From a bacterium (lineage in GTDB: Bacteria; CAIWAD01): a stretch of 64,000 nt of DNA. Location of the stretch: positions 37,008-101,007 of the forward strand of contig JAUXWS010000095.1 in assembly GCA_030685015.1 (NCBI GenBank). The letters run 5' to 3'. The notes under the pieces are model-generated. The model was given only the letters and a program-made list of their open reading frames with translations, was not told where the DNA came from and did not search any database. Position numbers and translations under genes: made by a program. Position 1 is the stretch's first letter; every line of letters starts with the position of its first letter. This document shows, in pieces, positions 15,759 to 24,460 of this stretch.

Positions 15759-18461
15759 TCATCGGCTGTCCTCAGGCAGCGACGGACCGGGCGGCAGGTA
15801 GGGCCGGGGCGCCCAGGCGGCCTGCAGGACCGTCGATGGCGCCTGGTCGACCTCGGCGGCGCTCTGGGCCGCCACCTGGAAGAGCAGGTCGGCCGTCACC
15901 CGGAAGAAGCGGCCCGGCATGAGACCGGCAATGGGCAGCGTGGCCTGCGGCTCAAGCGTGAACAAGAGGCGCGTGCCATCGTCCGGCCGTTGCCAGGGAT
16001 CCTCCACCTGGTGCAGCCACCACCCGCTGACGGTCATGCCCGGCCGCAGCGCCTCCCACTGCCAGCTGAGCTGGAGGGTGGGCATCTGCAGGCTGGCGCT
16101 CAAGGTCAGATCCAACCAGCTGCTCGAATAGTAGCGGAAGGCGAGGGTCGCCGAGCCGGCGCCCAGGTTGCCGGCCGCGTCCACGGCGCGGGCGCGGATC
16201 CACAGGCTGTCGCCCGGCCAGGGTTGGGGGGGCAGGCTGATGCCCGTGATGGCCGGCTGTCCCAAGGTGGAAAGCTGGGTGCGCGTGTAGCGCACGGCGG
16301 CATCATTGAAGCTGGAGAAGGGGGCGGGGGCCAGGGCGATCTCGTAAGTGAGGAAGGTGCTGTCCGGATTCTGGGCCGGCCAGGAGAGGATGATGTTCCC
16401 CGTGGCGGGCAACCCGGCCAGGGCCAGCCCGGTGAAGAGGGCCGGCGCCGTGCCGTCCACGCCCACCCGCCAGTCGTCGCCGATGCCACAGGTGTCGTCC
16501 GACCCCGAACACCCATAGATGGCGTGCTGGTTGTCGTGGGCGCGGAACTCCAGCCGCTTGATGCCCGTCCCCGAGACTGGAACGACCACGGTGACCGTCG
16601 TGTCGGCGGAGAAGCCACTCTGGACAGCGGACATCCACGACTCCGTCCCGTCGTAGGAACCGTTCCCGTTCTGGTCCACCCGCACCTGCAGGCTTGACAG
16701 GTCCACCAGATGATGCTCGTCCCAGACACGCACCTGGACCGGACCGCCGCCCGGCTGGACCCAGAAACGGCTGTGGCCGGCCGGGTAGCGGGCTTGGAAG
16801 AGGGGCGGCTCCAGATCGTCGGGCATGCCCGTCGCCACATTGCTCAAGTTGGAGATCCGCCCTTCCTGGTCGCGCCCGCGCAGGGCCAGGGCATAGGTGG
16901 TCTGGTAATCCAGGCCGCCCACCCAGACCGAGTTCAAGGGCGCCCAGCAGAAGGCCTCGAACTCCTCCTGATCGAAGACCAGGGCGTCGGGAGTGATCAC
17001 GCCCGACGGATCGGCCAGCAGCTCGTAGGTCTCGAAGTTTGAACTCCAAAGCGGTGTCCAGGTCAGGCGCAGGGCGTCCACCGCCACTTCCGCCACCGCC
17101 AGGTTGGCCGGATCGGTGGGCGCCGCCGTGGGCAAGCTGGCGGCCAGGCTGTCCTCGGCCTGGGCCAAGGCTGCGAACATGGGCGCGAAGTAGGTGCGGC
17201 TGCGGCTGAAATTTTCCCAGGTGACCGGTGTGCCGCTGCTGGTCTGGTACCAGAAACTGAAACCACGGGTGTGGCTGATGGTGGGCAGCTCGTCGAACTC
17301 CGCGTGGATCCACGCCTCGTCCGTGTGGCAATCGGGAAAGCCGGCGGGATGGGAATCCACCTCCTGGCAGCTGTTGGGCCAGCCCCAGAGGTCGGGGGAG
17401 ATGCTGAGCGTGATTTCCTGCCCCGCCTGGCCCCCGTCCACGCGGATGGTGTTGAGGGACTGGGTGGACACATAGTCGGCCAGGGCCACCGCGTTGTGGG
17501 TGAAGCCGAAGCTGTTGGCGGCGTGGACGGGGTGGAGCAGGTTGTTGAGCAGGCCGGTGGGGCCATTGCCCGTGTCGTAGATGGGGGCGTGGTTGAGGCG
17601 CCGGGTGCGCCCGCCCGAGAGGACCGCGCTCTTCAGGTCCCGGTGGGAGAGGTCGTCGTAGGTGTGCACCTGGATGGTGCGCTCCAAAAGGTCCTGGCCG
17701 CGCCAGTGGAGCACGGTCCGCTCATGGATGGTGGCGAAGGGGGTCAGGCAATTGCGGGAGGGATCGGAGAGGGAGGCGCCGTTGGTGTAGGCGCCGGGAT
17801 TGCCCGTGTAGGCCACCTCGCGGCCGGCGCCGTTGATCATGAGCAGGCCGGCCCCATGTTGCAGGAACACCTCCGTGGCGATGTAGGGGCTGGGATAGTC
17901 GTCGTTGGGGTGGGGGGCCTGGACCATCCAATGGGGCCGTGGCGCGTCGATGGCGAAGACGAAGATGCCCCAGCCATGGTGGAAGGATCCTGCCACGTCA
18001 TCCGCCGTGCCGGTGTTGTTGGCATCGAAATAGCTGAGGTCCAGCAGCTCCCGCAGGACGTGGAAACTGCGGCCCGTCTCCGTGTCCTGGAAGAGGACCA
18101 GCTCGTAGTCGACGGTGGGTTCCTCCTGAAGGCGGGCCAGGGCACCCTCGCCCCGCCCCTGCAGCAGGCTGTCCGCCAGGTCGGCGAAGAGCTGCAGCAC
18201 GGCGTTGCCGTGGGCATTGTCCAGCAGCACCTCGAAGGAGCCGAAACCGGTGGTCTGGGGATCCAGGGTGCTGGGCGCGTAGACGTTGTAGCCCGGCCGG
18301 GCGATCCCCTCCGAGATGTGGGAGATCCAGTTGTCGTAAGCGCAGGCTGCCTCCACGCCTCCCATGAAATTGCGGAAGGATCCTGTCTCCACCGGAAGCT
18401 GCCCCAGGGCCGGGCCCGCCAGGGTCAGCACCAGCAAGAAAAGACGGAAGCTGTGAGTCAT
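15759..18461 (-). CDS. large secreted protein with fibronectin-like repeats
   Basis: Not recognised as a known enzyme. The 900-residue protein has a clean signal peptide (MTHSFRLFLLVLTLAGPALG). Residues about 25-480 form a globular region with HGWGIFVFAIDAPRPHW, HPNDDYPSPYIATEVF and several paired cysteines that could form disulfides. Residues about 460-900 contain at least two or three fibronectin III/Ig-like stretches (LRLTWTPLWSSNFETYELL, GNIILSWPAQNPDSTF, LQLSWQWEALRPGM). It lacks the PNPFNP/KLLLVK sorting tail seen on other secreted proteins here. The start was placed at the signal peptide although the frame is open for 23 more codons. An extracellular peptidase or carbohydrate-active role is possible but not shown. 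Confidence 0.72.
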   Translation of the reverse strand: MTHSFRLFLLVLTLAGPALGQLPVETGSFRNFMGGVEAACAYDNWISHISEGIARPGYNVYAPSTLDPQTTGFGSFEVLLDNAHGNAVLQLFADLADSLLQGRGEGALARLQEEPTVDYELVLFQDTETGRSFHVLRELLDLSYFDANNTGTADDVAGSFHHGWGIFVFAIDAPRPHWMVQAPHPNDDYPSPYIATEVFLQHGAGLLMINGAGREVAYTGNPGAYTNGASLSDPSRNCLTPFATIHERTVLHWRGQDLLERTIQVHTYDDLSHRDLKSAVLSGGRTRRLNHAPIYDTGNGPTGLLNNLLHPVHAANSFGFTHNAVALADYVSTQSLNTIRVDGGQAGQEITLSISPDLWGWPNSCQEVDSHPAGFPDCHTDEAWIHAEFDELPTISHTRGFSFWYQTSSGTPVTWENFSRSRTYFAPMFAALAQAEDSLAASLPTAAPTDPANLAVAEVAVDALRLTWTPLWSSNFETYELLADPSGVITPDALVFDQEEFEAFCWAPLNSVWVGGLDYQTTYALALRGRDQEGRISNLSNVATGMPDDLEPPLFQARYPAGHSRFWVQPGGGPVQVRVWDEHHLVDLSSLQVRVDQNGNGSYDGTESWMSAVQSGFSADTTVTVVVPVSGTGIKRLEFRAHDNQHAIYGCSGSDDTCGIGDDWRVGVDGTAPALFTGLALAGLPATGNIILSWPAQNPDSTFLTYEIALAPAPFSSFNDAAVRYTRTQLSTLGQPAITGISLPPQPWPGDSLWIRARAVDAAGNLGAGSATLAFRYYSSSWLDLTLSASLQMPTLQLSWQWEALRPGMTVSGWWLHQVEDPWQRPDDGTRLLFTLEPQATLPIAGLMPGRFFRVTADLLFQVAAQSAAEVDQAPSTVLQAAWAPRPYLPPGPSLPEDSR

Positions 18462-18545
18462 GGCATGCACCCCAGGCCTGTGGCGGTTGATGGAGGATGG
18501 CGGGCGGTTCGCCTGTTGACAAGCAAACATGCGGAGTGCGGTGGA

Positions 18546-19217
18546 TCAAGCCAAAGGCAGGGGCTCCGCTCCTTTTTCCCAGGGCAGGCGGAAGCTGCGG
18601 CGGTGGATGGGCAGGCGGCCCCTCTCCCGCAGAAGGGCCAGATGGACGGAAGTCCCGTATCCCTTGTGGCGGGCGAAACCCCAGCCTGGGAAGAGGAGGT
18701 CCAGGCGGCGCAGCTCGCGATCCCGCTCCTCCTTGGCCAGGATGCCCGCCGCCGCCACGCAGGCGCTCAAGCCGTCCCCTTTGACGATGGCCCGTCCCGG
18801 ACGCGGGTGGAAGGGATAGTCCCGCCCGTCCACCAGCAGGAAACCGGGCTCCCGGTCCAGGGCGGACACGGCCCGCCGCATGGCCAGGAAGGTGGCGGGC
18901 AGGATGCCCAGCCGGTCGATCTCCTCCACCTCGGCGCGGCCGGTGGCCCAGGCCGCTGCCCGCCCGCGGATGAGACCCTCCAGACGCGCCCGCTCCGGCT
19001 CACTCACTTTTTTCGAGTCGTTCAGGCCGGCGGGTCGGCAATCCCCTCCCAAGATGACGGCGCCGGCCACGACGGGTCCGGCCAGGGGACCGCGGCCCGC
19101 CTCATCCACCCCGCACAGGCCGGCCGCCACGACCGTCGATCCCATCTTACGGCACAGGTCCTCGTCATGGACCCACAAGGCCGGGAAGGAATCCCTCCGC
19201 CTCGCAGGTGGCTTCAT
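18546..19217 (-). CDS. rnhB: RnhB, ribonuclease HII
   Basis: Removes ribonucleotides misincorporated in DNA by cutting RNA-DNA junctions. The 223-residue protein has CGVDEAGRGPLAGPVVAGAV with the first catalytic Asp-Glu and GRG substrate-binding motif, LNDSKKVS, FLLVDG with the next acidic residue, and KGDGLSACVAAAGILAK. An N-terminal extension of about 34 residues precedes the core; ATG 19217 is preceded by GGGGAGGAG, though the internal ATG of MGSTVV is possible. Confidence 0.94.
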   Translation of the reverse strand: MKPPARRRDSFPALWVHDEDLCRKMGSTVVAAGLCGVDEAGRGPLAGPVVAGAVILGGDCRPAGLNDSKKVSEPERARLEGLIRGRAAAWATGRAEVEEIDRLGILPATFLAMRRAVSALDREPGFLLVDGRDYPFHPRPGRAIVKGDGLSACVAAAGILAKEERDRELRRLDLLFPGWGFARHKGYGTSVHLALLRERGRLPIHRRSFRLPWEKGAEPLPLA

Positions 19218-19273
19218 GGTGTCTCCTCCCCATCAGCGCCCATGGACCAACCCCCTGGTGTCCGGAACCGCCA

Positions 19274-19909
19274 TCAGCCCAGCAGCGCCAGCAAGCCCGC
19301 CCGGCAGGCGGGAGCCCCCCCGTTGGCGGGATGGCGCACGGCCTGGTGCGCGATGCCCAGATCCCCCAGCAGGCCTTCCGCCTTCCGCCCCACCGCCACC
19401 ACCTGCTCGATGGGGAAAAGGGACAACATGATAGGCAGGATGTGGGCGCAGGCGGCCAGCTCGGCGGGCGTGGGGGTGCGGTTGCTGGCCGGCCGGTCGG
19501 CATGAAAGGGATGAAGGGGAAAGGCATTCCAGACAAAGGGCACAACAGGCAACTCCTCGATGATGCCCCAGAGGATCGTGCCCGAGGCTTCGCTCTCCCC
19601 CCGCGGGTGGCTGCTCGTCCAGCGGTAGCCCTTGTCCGGCCCGAAGAGGCCGTGGCGGGCCAGTCCGCGGGTCAGGAGCCGCTCCCCCATGAAGGGTACG
19701 CCCGTCCAGTGGCAACCGTGGATGCCGGGCGCCTCGCCCACCAGGGCGGCGACGGGACGACGCGCCATCATCTCCCCCAGATAGCTGCGCAGATTGGCCC
19801 GGCGAAGGGCATCGCGCTCCTGGTCGCCGCTGGCGTATGGATGAAAGCAGTGGGGCAGGCCGGGCAGCGCGGCCAGCAGCGCCACGACAGCGTCCAGGGG
19901 GTCGGACAC
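19274..19909 (-). CDS. uracil-DNA glycosylase-superfamily protein
   Basis: Predicted base-excision repair glycosylase or relative. With a GTG start at 19907-19909 (GGAGG four bases upstream) the protein is 211 residues. It shows GEAPGIHGCHWTGVPFMGE (from residue 58), matching the family motif GEAPGxxGxxxTGVPF; WNAFPLHPF (about 127-135); and RHPANGG (192-198) at the place of the HPS/GG loop that wedges into DNA. An in-frame ATG at 20041 would add 44 residues of low-complexity sequence and leave no room for the divergent methyltransferase promoter, so GTG is preferred. It is not a classical Ung. Confidence 0.78.
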   Translation of the reverse strand: MSDPLDAVVALLAALPGLPHCFHPYASGDQERDALRRANLRSYLGEMMARRPVAALVGEAPGIHGCHWTGVPFMGERLLTRGLARHGLFGPDKGYRWTSSHPRGESEASGTILWGIIEELPVVPFVWNAFPLHPFHADRPASNRTPTPAELAACAHILPIMLSLFPIEQVVAVGRKAEGLLGDLGIAHQAVRHPANGGAPACRAGLLALLG

Positions 19910-20073
19910 GCGTCCTCCAAATTGTCCGATGGAAAGGTAGGGGTCGGCGGCGGGAGTGGCCTGTCCGCCCGATGTGGACGAGGCACCGACAGACGGCGGG
20001 AGGGCGCGCAGCTCCAGGCGGCCCCACCAGCGCCCCGGCATTGAGATATTGGCGGCCAGTCAAGGGAAGGATC

Positions 20074-20838
20074 ATGCGCGACGAGTTGATCGACCAGATG
20101 GAGCGCGTGCAGCGGGAGCATTTCTGGTTCCGGGCCCGCGCCGCCATCCTCCACCGCCTGCTGCGGCCCTGGCTGCGGACCGGGTTGCGGGTGCTGGATG
20201 CCGGCTGCGGCACCGGCCTGCTGCTGGCCGGGCTGCCGGCGGGATTGCGCCTGGCCGGGCTGGACAGCAGCCCGCGGGCCCTGGCGCATGCCGCCGCCCG
20301 CCTGCCCGGGGCCGACCTGCGGCTGGGGGCCCTGCCCGGCCCGCTCCCTTTTCCACCCGGCGGCCAGGACCTCATCCTGCTCACCGACGTGCTGGAGCAC
20401 ATTGCCGACGATGGCGCCGCCCTGGCCGCCCTGGCCGCCCTGCTCGCCCCCGGCGGCCGCCTCCTGCTCACCGTTCCCGCCCACCCCGCCCTCTGGACGC
20501 GCCATGACGAGGAGCACGGCCACCAGCGCCGCTACACGCGCCGGACCCTGCGCCGGGTCATCGACCAGGCCGGCCTGCGTGTGGAGCGGCTCACCGGCTT
20601 CAACTGCCTCCTCCTCCCCGCCGTCCTGGCCGTGCGCCTGCTCAAGCGCCTGACCGGCCGCGACGGGGACGACATGGAGCCCCCCCCCGCGCCGCTCAAC
20701 GCACTCCTGCAATGGATCTTCGCCCTGGAGCGCTTCTGGCTGCCCCATGCCGGCTTTCCCGCCGGCGTGTCGCTCCTGGCCATCGCCCGGCGTCCGGATC
20801 CGTCCAGCGCGCTCCCTGCCACGCCGCGTCGGCCCTGA
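20074..20838 (+). CDS. class I SAM-dependent methyltransferase
   Basis: Methyltransferase of the Rossmann class. The 254-residue protein has motif I VLDAGCGTGLLLAGL (about residues 40-54), the acidic residue after strand 2 (LAGLDSSPRAL), LILLTDVLEHI at motif IV and APGGRLLLTVPAHPALW at motif VI. The stretch HDEEHGHQRRYTRRTLRRVI is typical of Methyltransf_11/23-type enzymes found with glycan and lipid-modification genes. The C-terminal hydrophobic segment (LLPAVLAVRLLKRL) may associate with membrane. The substrate is unknown. The ATG at 20074 follows GGGAAGG. Confidence 0.82.
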   Translation: MRDELIDQMERVQREHFWFRARAAILHRLLRPWLRTGLRVLDAGCGTGLLLAGLPAGLRLAGLDSSPRALAHAAARLPGADLRLGALPGPLPFPPGGQDLILLTDVLEHIADDGAALAALAALLAPGGRLLLTVPAHPALWTRHDEEHGHQRRYTRRTLRRVIDQAGLRVERLTGFNCLLLPAVLAVRLLKRLTGRDGDDMEPPPAPLNALLQWIFALERFWLPHAGFPAGVSLLAIARRPDPSSALPATPRRP

Positions 20839-20846
20839 TTTTGCTC

Positions 20847-20874
20847 CGCCCCGCATGCCTCGCGGCACGGGGCG
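20847..20874. terminator. hairpin between convergent methyltransferase and xerD
   Basis: CGCCCCG (20847-20853) pairs with CGGGGCG (20868-20874), with an inner TGCC/GGCA stem and a four-base loop. It sits between the converging 3' ends and has TTTT on the plus-strand 5' side, so it could stop minus-strand transcription best. No T-tract follows on plus. Confidence 0.5.
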
Positions 20875-20889
20875 TGATGCAGGATTGGA

Positions 20890-21822
20890 TCAGCCCCGGG
20901 GATGGTGCGCCCGGTACTGGGCCTTGAGGAACTCGCGATCCACATGGGTGTAGATCTGCGTCGTGGCGATGTCGGCGTGGCCCAGCATCTCCTGCACGGC
21001 GCGCAGACTGGCTCCGCCCTCGAGCAGATGGGTGGCGAAACTGTGGCGCAGGCTGTGGGGATGGAAGTCCCCGCTCAGGCCGGTGGCCGCCAGGCGCTTC
21101 TGCAGGATCTTCCAGAAGCCCATGCGCGTCAGGGGTCCGCCCAGGTGGTTGAGGAAGACCCGCCAGGCGCCCTGCCGCCCCCGCTCGGCGCTGCGCGAGC
21201 GGGCGGCGAGGAAGGCGCGCGCCTCCCCCAGATAGTGGCGCAGGGCCAGCCAGCCCGGGTCGCCCAGGGGCACCACCCGCTCCTTGGCCCCCTTGCCGAA
21301 AATGCGGAGCAGGCCCTCCTCGGGCAGCATGTGCTGGTAGCCCAGGCCGCACAGCTCGCTGACCCGCAGGCCGGCGCCGTAGGCCACCTCGAGCAGGGCC
21401 TGGTCGCGCGCCGCCAGCCGCTCCTGCAAGCCGCCCGCCTTGACCGCGGGCGGCGTGAGCAGGCGCTCCATCTCGGGACGGGCGAGGGTGCGGGGCAGGC
21501 TGCGCACCAGGCGGGGCGTCTCCAACAGGCGGGCGGGGTCGCTGCCGCGCAGGTCCTCGGCCGTCAGCCAGGCGTGGAAACCGCGCAGCACGCTGACGGC
21601 GCGGGACTGGCTGCGCACGGAGAGGCCCAGTTCGGCGACCAGGGCCAGATAGCGCTCAAGACCGCGGATGTCCACGTCCAGGGGGCTTCGATCCTGCAAT
21701 TCGAGCGCCTCGAAGTAGCGGAGCAGATCGTGCTCGTAGGCGGAGAGGGTGTTCTCGGACAGGCCGCGCTCGAAGCGGCAATGGTCCAGATAGCGACGCA
21801 GCAGGCGGCCGGTCTCCACCAT
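20890..21822 (-). CDS. xerD: XerD-type tyrosine site-specific recombinase
   Basis: Tyrosine recombinase that resolves chromosome dimers at dif with a XerC partner. The 310-residue protein has the SAM-like N-terminal domain (residues 1-90) and a full catalytic set: R153 (GAGLRVSEL), K177 (FGKGAKER), H256 and R259 (HPHSLRHSFATHLL), H282 (LGHADIATTQ) and nucleophile Y291 (IYTHV). No mobile-element features are adjacent and it sits one base after recJ in a housekeeping run, so it is a chromosomal Xer protein rather than an integrase. XerC versus XerD is judged on overall similarity. Confidence 0.88.
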   Translation of the reverse strand: MVETGRLLRRYLDHCRFERGLSENTLSAYEHDLLRYFEALELQDRSPLDVDIRGLERYLALVAELGLSVRSQSRAVSVLRGFHAWLTAEDLRGSDPARLLETPRLVRSLPRTLARPEMERLLTPPAVKAGGLQERLAARDQALLEVAYGAGLRVSELCGLGYQHMLPEEGLLRIFGKGAKERVVPLGDPGWLALRHYLGEARAFLAARSRSAERGRQGAWRVFLNHLGGPLTRMGFWKILQKRLAATGLSGDFHPHSLRHSFATHLLEGGASLRAVQEMLGHADIATTQIYTHVDREFLKAQYRAHHPRG

Positions 21823-21823
21823 C

Positions 21824-23464
21824 TCAATCCCCCTCGATGAGGGGAGGCCGGGCAGGTCGCAGGGCCTCGATCACCAGCTGCAGCTCCGTGCGCCCGTTCC
21901 AGCTGTTGACCTGGGGCGCAAAGGCGAGGTCCACCTCCTGGCCGACCTGGTAGGAGGCGGCCGCCGCCCCCTGGCTCCACCACACCGCCTCCAGCCGGCG
22001 CCCCTCGGCCTGCACCCAGCACTTGAGATGCTTGCCGCCGCCGATCTCGAAGAAGCGCTCGACGCGGGCCTGGAAGATGCCCAGGCGCGGCCGCGGGTTG
22101 CCGGCCCCGCAAGGTTCCAGCGCCTGCAGGCGGACCGGCAGGGTGAGGTCCAGCTCAGCCGCCGCCACGGCGCTGTCGATGACGAGGGAGGGCGCCGGGA
22201 TCCCGCTCCACGCCTCGGCCACGTCCTGGCCCAGCCCTTCAATGAAGGCGGGGAGCTGCTCCTCGCGGATGCTGAGGCCGGCCGCCTCGGCATGGCCCCC
22301 ATAGCTTTCCAGCAGGTGGGCGTGGCGGGCGATCGCCTCCGTGATGTGGAGACCGGGCACGCTGCGGGCGCTGCCCTTGACCAGACCCGTGCCCAGCACG
22401 CGGCTCATGACGAGGACGGGCCGTTCCGTGCTTTGACACAGGCGGCCGGCGATGAGGCCGATCACCCCCAGGTGCCAATCCCGCCCCACGAAGATGAGGA
22501 TGGCGGGCAGCTCGGCGCTTTCCCGCAGCACCTGTTCAGCCTGGCGCACCGCCTCGTCCTGGACGCGGCGGCGCTCCTGGTTGAGGGTGTCCAGCCGCTC
22601 GGCCAGGGTGCGCGCCTCTCCCGCCTCCGTCGCCTCCAACAGGCGCCAGGCGAGGTCGGCCTCGGCCAGGCGGCCGGCGCAGTTGATGCGCGGGCCCAGC
22701 TGCCAGCCCAGGGTGCGGGCGTCGACGCCCTCCCGCGTGGCGCCGGGCAGGGCGAGCAGGGCGGCCAGGCCCGGGCGCCCGCCCTGGCGGATCCGCGCCA
22801 GTCCCTCCCGCACCAGCAGGCGGTTCTCGCCCTTGAGGGTGGCCAGATCGGCCACGGTGCCCAGGGCCACCAGATCCAGGCCCTCCTCCAGGCCGGGCCA
22901 GTCCAGGGCGGCCAGCAGCTTCCAGGCCACGCCCACGGCCGCCAGGCTCTTGAAGGGATAGGGGCAGTCGGCGCGGCGCGGATTGAGCACGGCGACGGCG
23001 GGCGGCAGCTCCGCGGGACAGTGGTGGTGGTCGACCACGATGACGTCCAGGCCGGAGCGGGCGGCCAGGGCCAGGGCCTCGTGGGCCGAGGAGCCGTTGT
23101 CCGCGGTGATGAGCAGCTTGGCGCCGGCGGCGATGATCTCCTCCACCTGGGAGCCCTGCAGGCCGTAGCCCTCTCCCACCCGGTGGGGCAGGCGCACGGC
23201 GACGCGGGCGCCCAGGTCGGCCAGGCCCTGGCGCAGCAGGGTGGCCGCGGTGACGCCGTCGGCGTCATAGTCGCCGAACACGAGGATGCGCTCGCGCTGG
23301 TCGATGGCCCGGCGCAGGCGGCCCACCGCGTCGGCCATGCCGGCCATGAGGAAGGGGTCGTGTCGCTGCTCGAGGGCTGGATCAAGCCCGCGGCTGCGGG
23401 CGATCCGCCCGGCCACGTCCCCCTCCGACCAGGGTCCGCTGCGCACGACCCAGGGCCGCGTCAT
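21824..23464 (-). CDS. recJ: RecJ, single-stranded-DNA-specific 5'-3' exonuclease
   Basis: DHH-superfamily nuclease that resects 5' ends in recombination and mismatch repair. The 546-residue protein has ILVFGDYDADGVTAATLL (first metal-binding Asp pair), LLITADNGSS, VVDHHHCP (DHH motif) and, in the DHHA1 domain, SYGGHAEAAGLSI. A C-terminal OB-like domain follows (VDLAFAPQVNSWNGRTELQL). The start ATG at 23462-23464 overlaps the Nudix gene's stop (ATGA); upstream open sequence in the same frame belongs to that gene's antisense phase. It is slightly shorter than E. coli RecJ (577). Confidence 0.93.
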   Translation of the reverse strand: MTRPWVVRSGPWSEGDVAGRIARSRGLDPALEQRHDPFLMAGMADAVGRLRRAIDQRERILVFGDYDADGVTAATLLRQGLADLGARVAVRLPHRVGEGYGLQGSQVEEIIAAGAKLLITADNGSSAHEALALAARSGLDVIVVDHHHCPAELPPAVAVLNPRRADCPYPFKSLAAVGVAWKLLAALDWPGLEEGLDLVALGTVADLATLKGENRLLVREGLARIRQGGRPGLAALLALPGATREGVDARTLGWQLGPRINCAGRLAEADLAWRLLEATEAGEARTLAERLDTLNQERRRVQDEAVRQAEQVLRESAELPAILIFVGRDWHLGVIGLIAGRLCQSTERPVLVMSRVLGTGLVKGSARSVPGLHITEAIARHAHLLESYGGHAEAAGLSIREEQLPAFIEGLGQDVAEAWSGIPAPSLVIDSAVAAAELDLTLPVRLQALEPCGAGNPRPRLGIFQARVERFFEIGGGKHLKCWVQAEGRRLEAVWWSQGAAAASYQVGQEVDLAFAPQVNSWNGRTELQLVIEALRPARPPLIEGD

Positions 23465-24024
23465 GGGGCCTTTGTCCGGTCCAGCCGGGCGAAGAGCCAG
23501 TACAGGGCGACCAGGGTCTTGCCGTCTTCGATCTCCCCCCGCTCCACCATGCCGCGCAGCTCGGGCAGGGCCAGCTCGCGCACCTCCAGGAACTCGCCCT
23601 GATCCAGCCGCCGCTGGCCGCTCGTCAGCTCCTCCGTGTAAAGGACATGGATGACCTCGTTGGAGTAGCCAATGCAGGGCAAGAGGGTGAGGGCAGCCTC
23701 CAGTTGGCCTGCCCGCCAGCCGGTCTCCTCCTCCAGCTCGCGGCGGCCGCAGGCCTCCACCGCTTCGCCGGGATCGAGCTTGCCCGCCGGCAGCTCCCAC
23801 AGGATGCGCCCCACCGGGTGGCGGTACTGCCGCACCAGCACGACGCGGTCCTCCTCCCGCCGGTGCGCGATCACGGCCACGGCGCCCGGGTGGCGGATCC
23901 ACTCCCGCAAGCCCTGGCGGCCGTCGGGCAGGAGCACCGTGTCCTCATGGACCTGGAGCAGCTTGCCGTCCAGCAGCCGTCGGCTGGCCAGGACGGTTTC
24001 GCGCAACCGGTCCTCGGCCGTCAT
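23461..24024 (-). CDS. Nudix hydrolase, ADP-ribose pyrophosphatase-like
   Basis: Hydrolyses nucleoside diphosphate-X compounds, most likely ADP-ribose. The 187-residue protein contains the full Nudix box GKLDPGEAVEACGRRELEEE-TG (G-x5-E-x7-REL-x-EE-x-G), preceded by VVLVRQYRHPVGRILWELPAG, the sequence typical of ADP-ribose pyrophosphatases, and followed by PCIGYSNEVIHVLYTEEL. Its ATG (24022-24024) overlaps the glutaredoxin stop as ATGA, and its stop overlaps recJ the same way. This makes a co-translated glutaredoxin-Nudix-recJ-xerD run. Confidence 0.9.
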   Translation of the reverse strand: MTAEDRLRETVLASRRLLDGKLLQVHEDTVLLPDGRQGLREWIRHPGAVAVIAHRREEDRVVLVRQYRHPVGRILWELPAGKLDPGEAVEACGRRELEEETGWRAGQLEAALTLLPCIGYSNEVIHVLYTEELTSGQRRLDQGEFLEVRELALPELRGMVERGEIEDGKTLVALYWLFARLDRTKAP

Positions 24025-24290
24025 CGGGGACCCGTTCCGCACAGGCCGCGCTCGGCCAGCCAGACGCGCAGGGCGGGCGGATCCAGGGGATAGGCCTTGT
24101 GGAAGGCGCCTTCCCATTTGAGATAGGGGATGCCGCGCTTGCCGGTGGCGGCCACCAGCTCGGCGGCGGCGGCGGGGTCGGCGTCGATGTCGACCTCCTC
24201 CCAGCCGACGGCCTCGGCGGCCAGGAAGCGTTTGAGGACCCGGCAGTCCCCGCACCAGGAGGTGCTGTACATTTGCAGGCGGGACAACAT
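24021..24290 (-). CDS. glutaredoxin/mycoredoxin-like protein
   Basis: Small cytosolic thiol oxidoreductase. The 89-residue protein starts MLSRLQMYSTSWCGDCRVLK, with redox motif WCGDC at about residues 13-17, then VGWEEVDIDADPAAAAEL and the cis-Pro region RGIPYLKWEG. The CGDC motif is seen in mycoredoxin-like glutaredoxins rather than classical CPYC ones. The start is fixed by GAGGAG six bases upstream; an open frame 36 codons longer upstream is not likely coding. It is first in a run with Nudix, recJ and xerD. Confidence 0.85.
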   Translation of the reverse strand: MLSRLQMYSTSWCGDCRVLKRFLAAEAVGWEEVDIDADPAAAAELVAATGKRGIPYLKWEGAFHKAYPLDPPALRVWLAERGLCGTGPR

Positions 24291-24357
24291 GCTCTCCTCG
24301 TCTAGTCCAGCGGGAAGGTAGCGAAGCGGACTCCGTCGGAGGCGTCCGCGAAAGCCT

Positions 24358-24383
24358 GGAATGACCCGCGAGCCACGGCCGTC
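24358..24383 (+). promoter_or_regulatory. candidate ECF-type promoter upstream of the sigma gene
   Basis: GGAATGA (24358-24364), 16 bases, then GTC (24381-24383) resembles the GGAAC-N16-GTC architecture of ECF sigma promoters and lies about 75 bases before the sigma factor ATG, consistent with autoregulation. Only the general layout matches. Confidence 0.3.
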
Positions 24384-24460
24384 CAAGCGCCGTGACACCC
24401 GAGGCCGGCATCATCGAGCGGAGCCGTCCGCCGTCGTGACATTCAACACGGGTTCCAGCC

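Noticed and set aside
20890-21822. Phage or mobile-element integrase
   Set aside because: The tyrosine recombinase is of chromosomal XerD size, sits one base after recJ in a housekeeping run and has no attachment-site repeats or element genes nearby.
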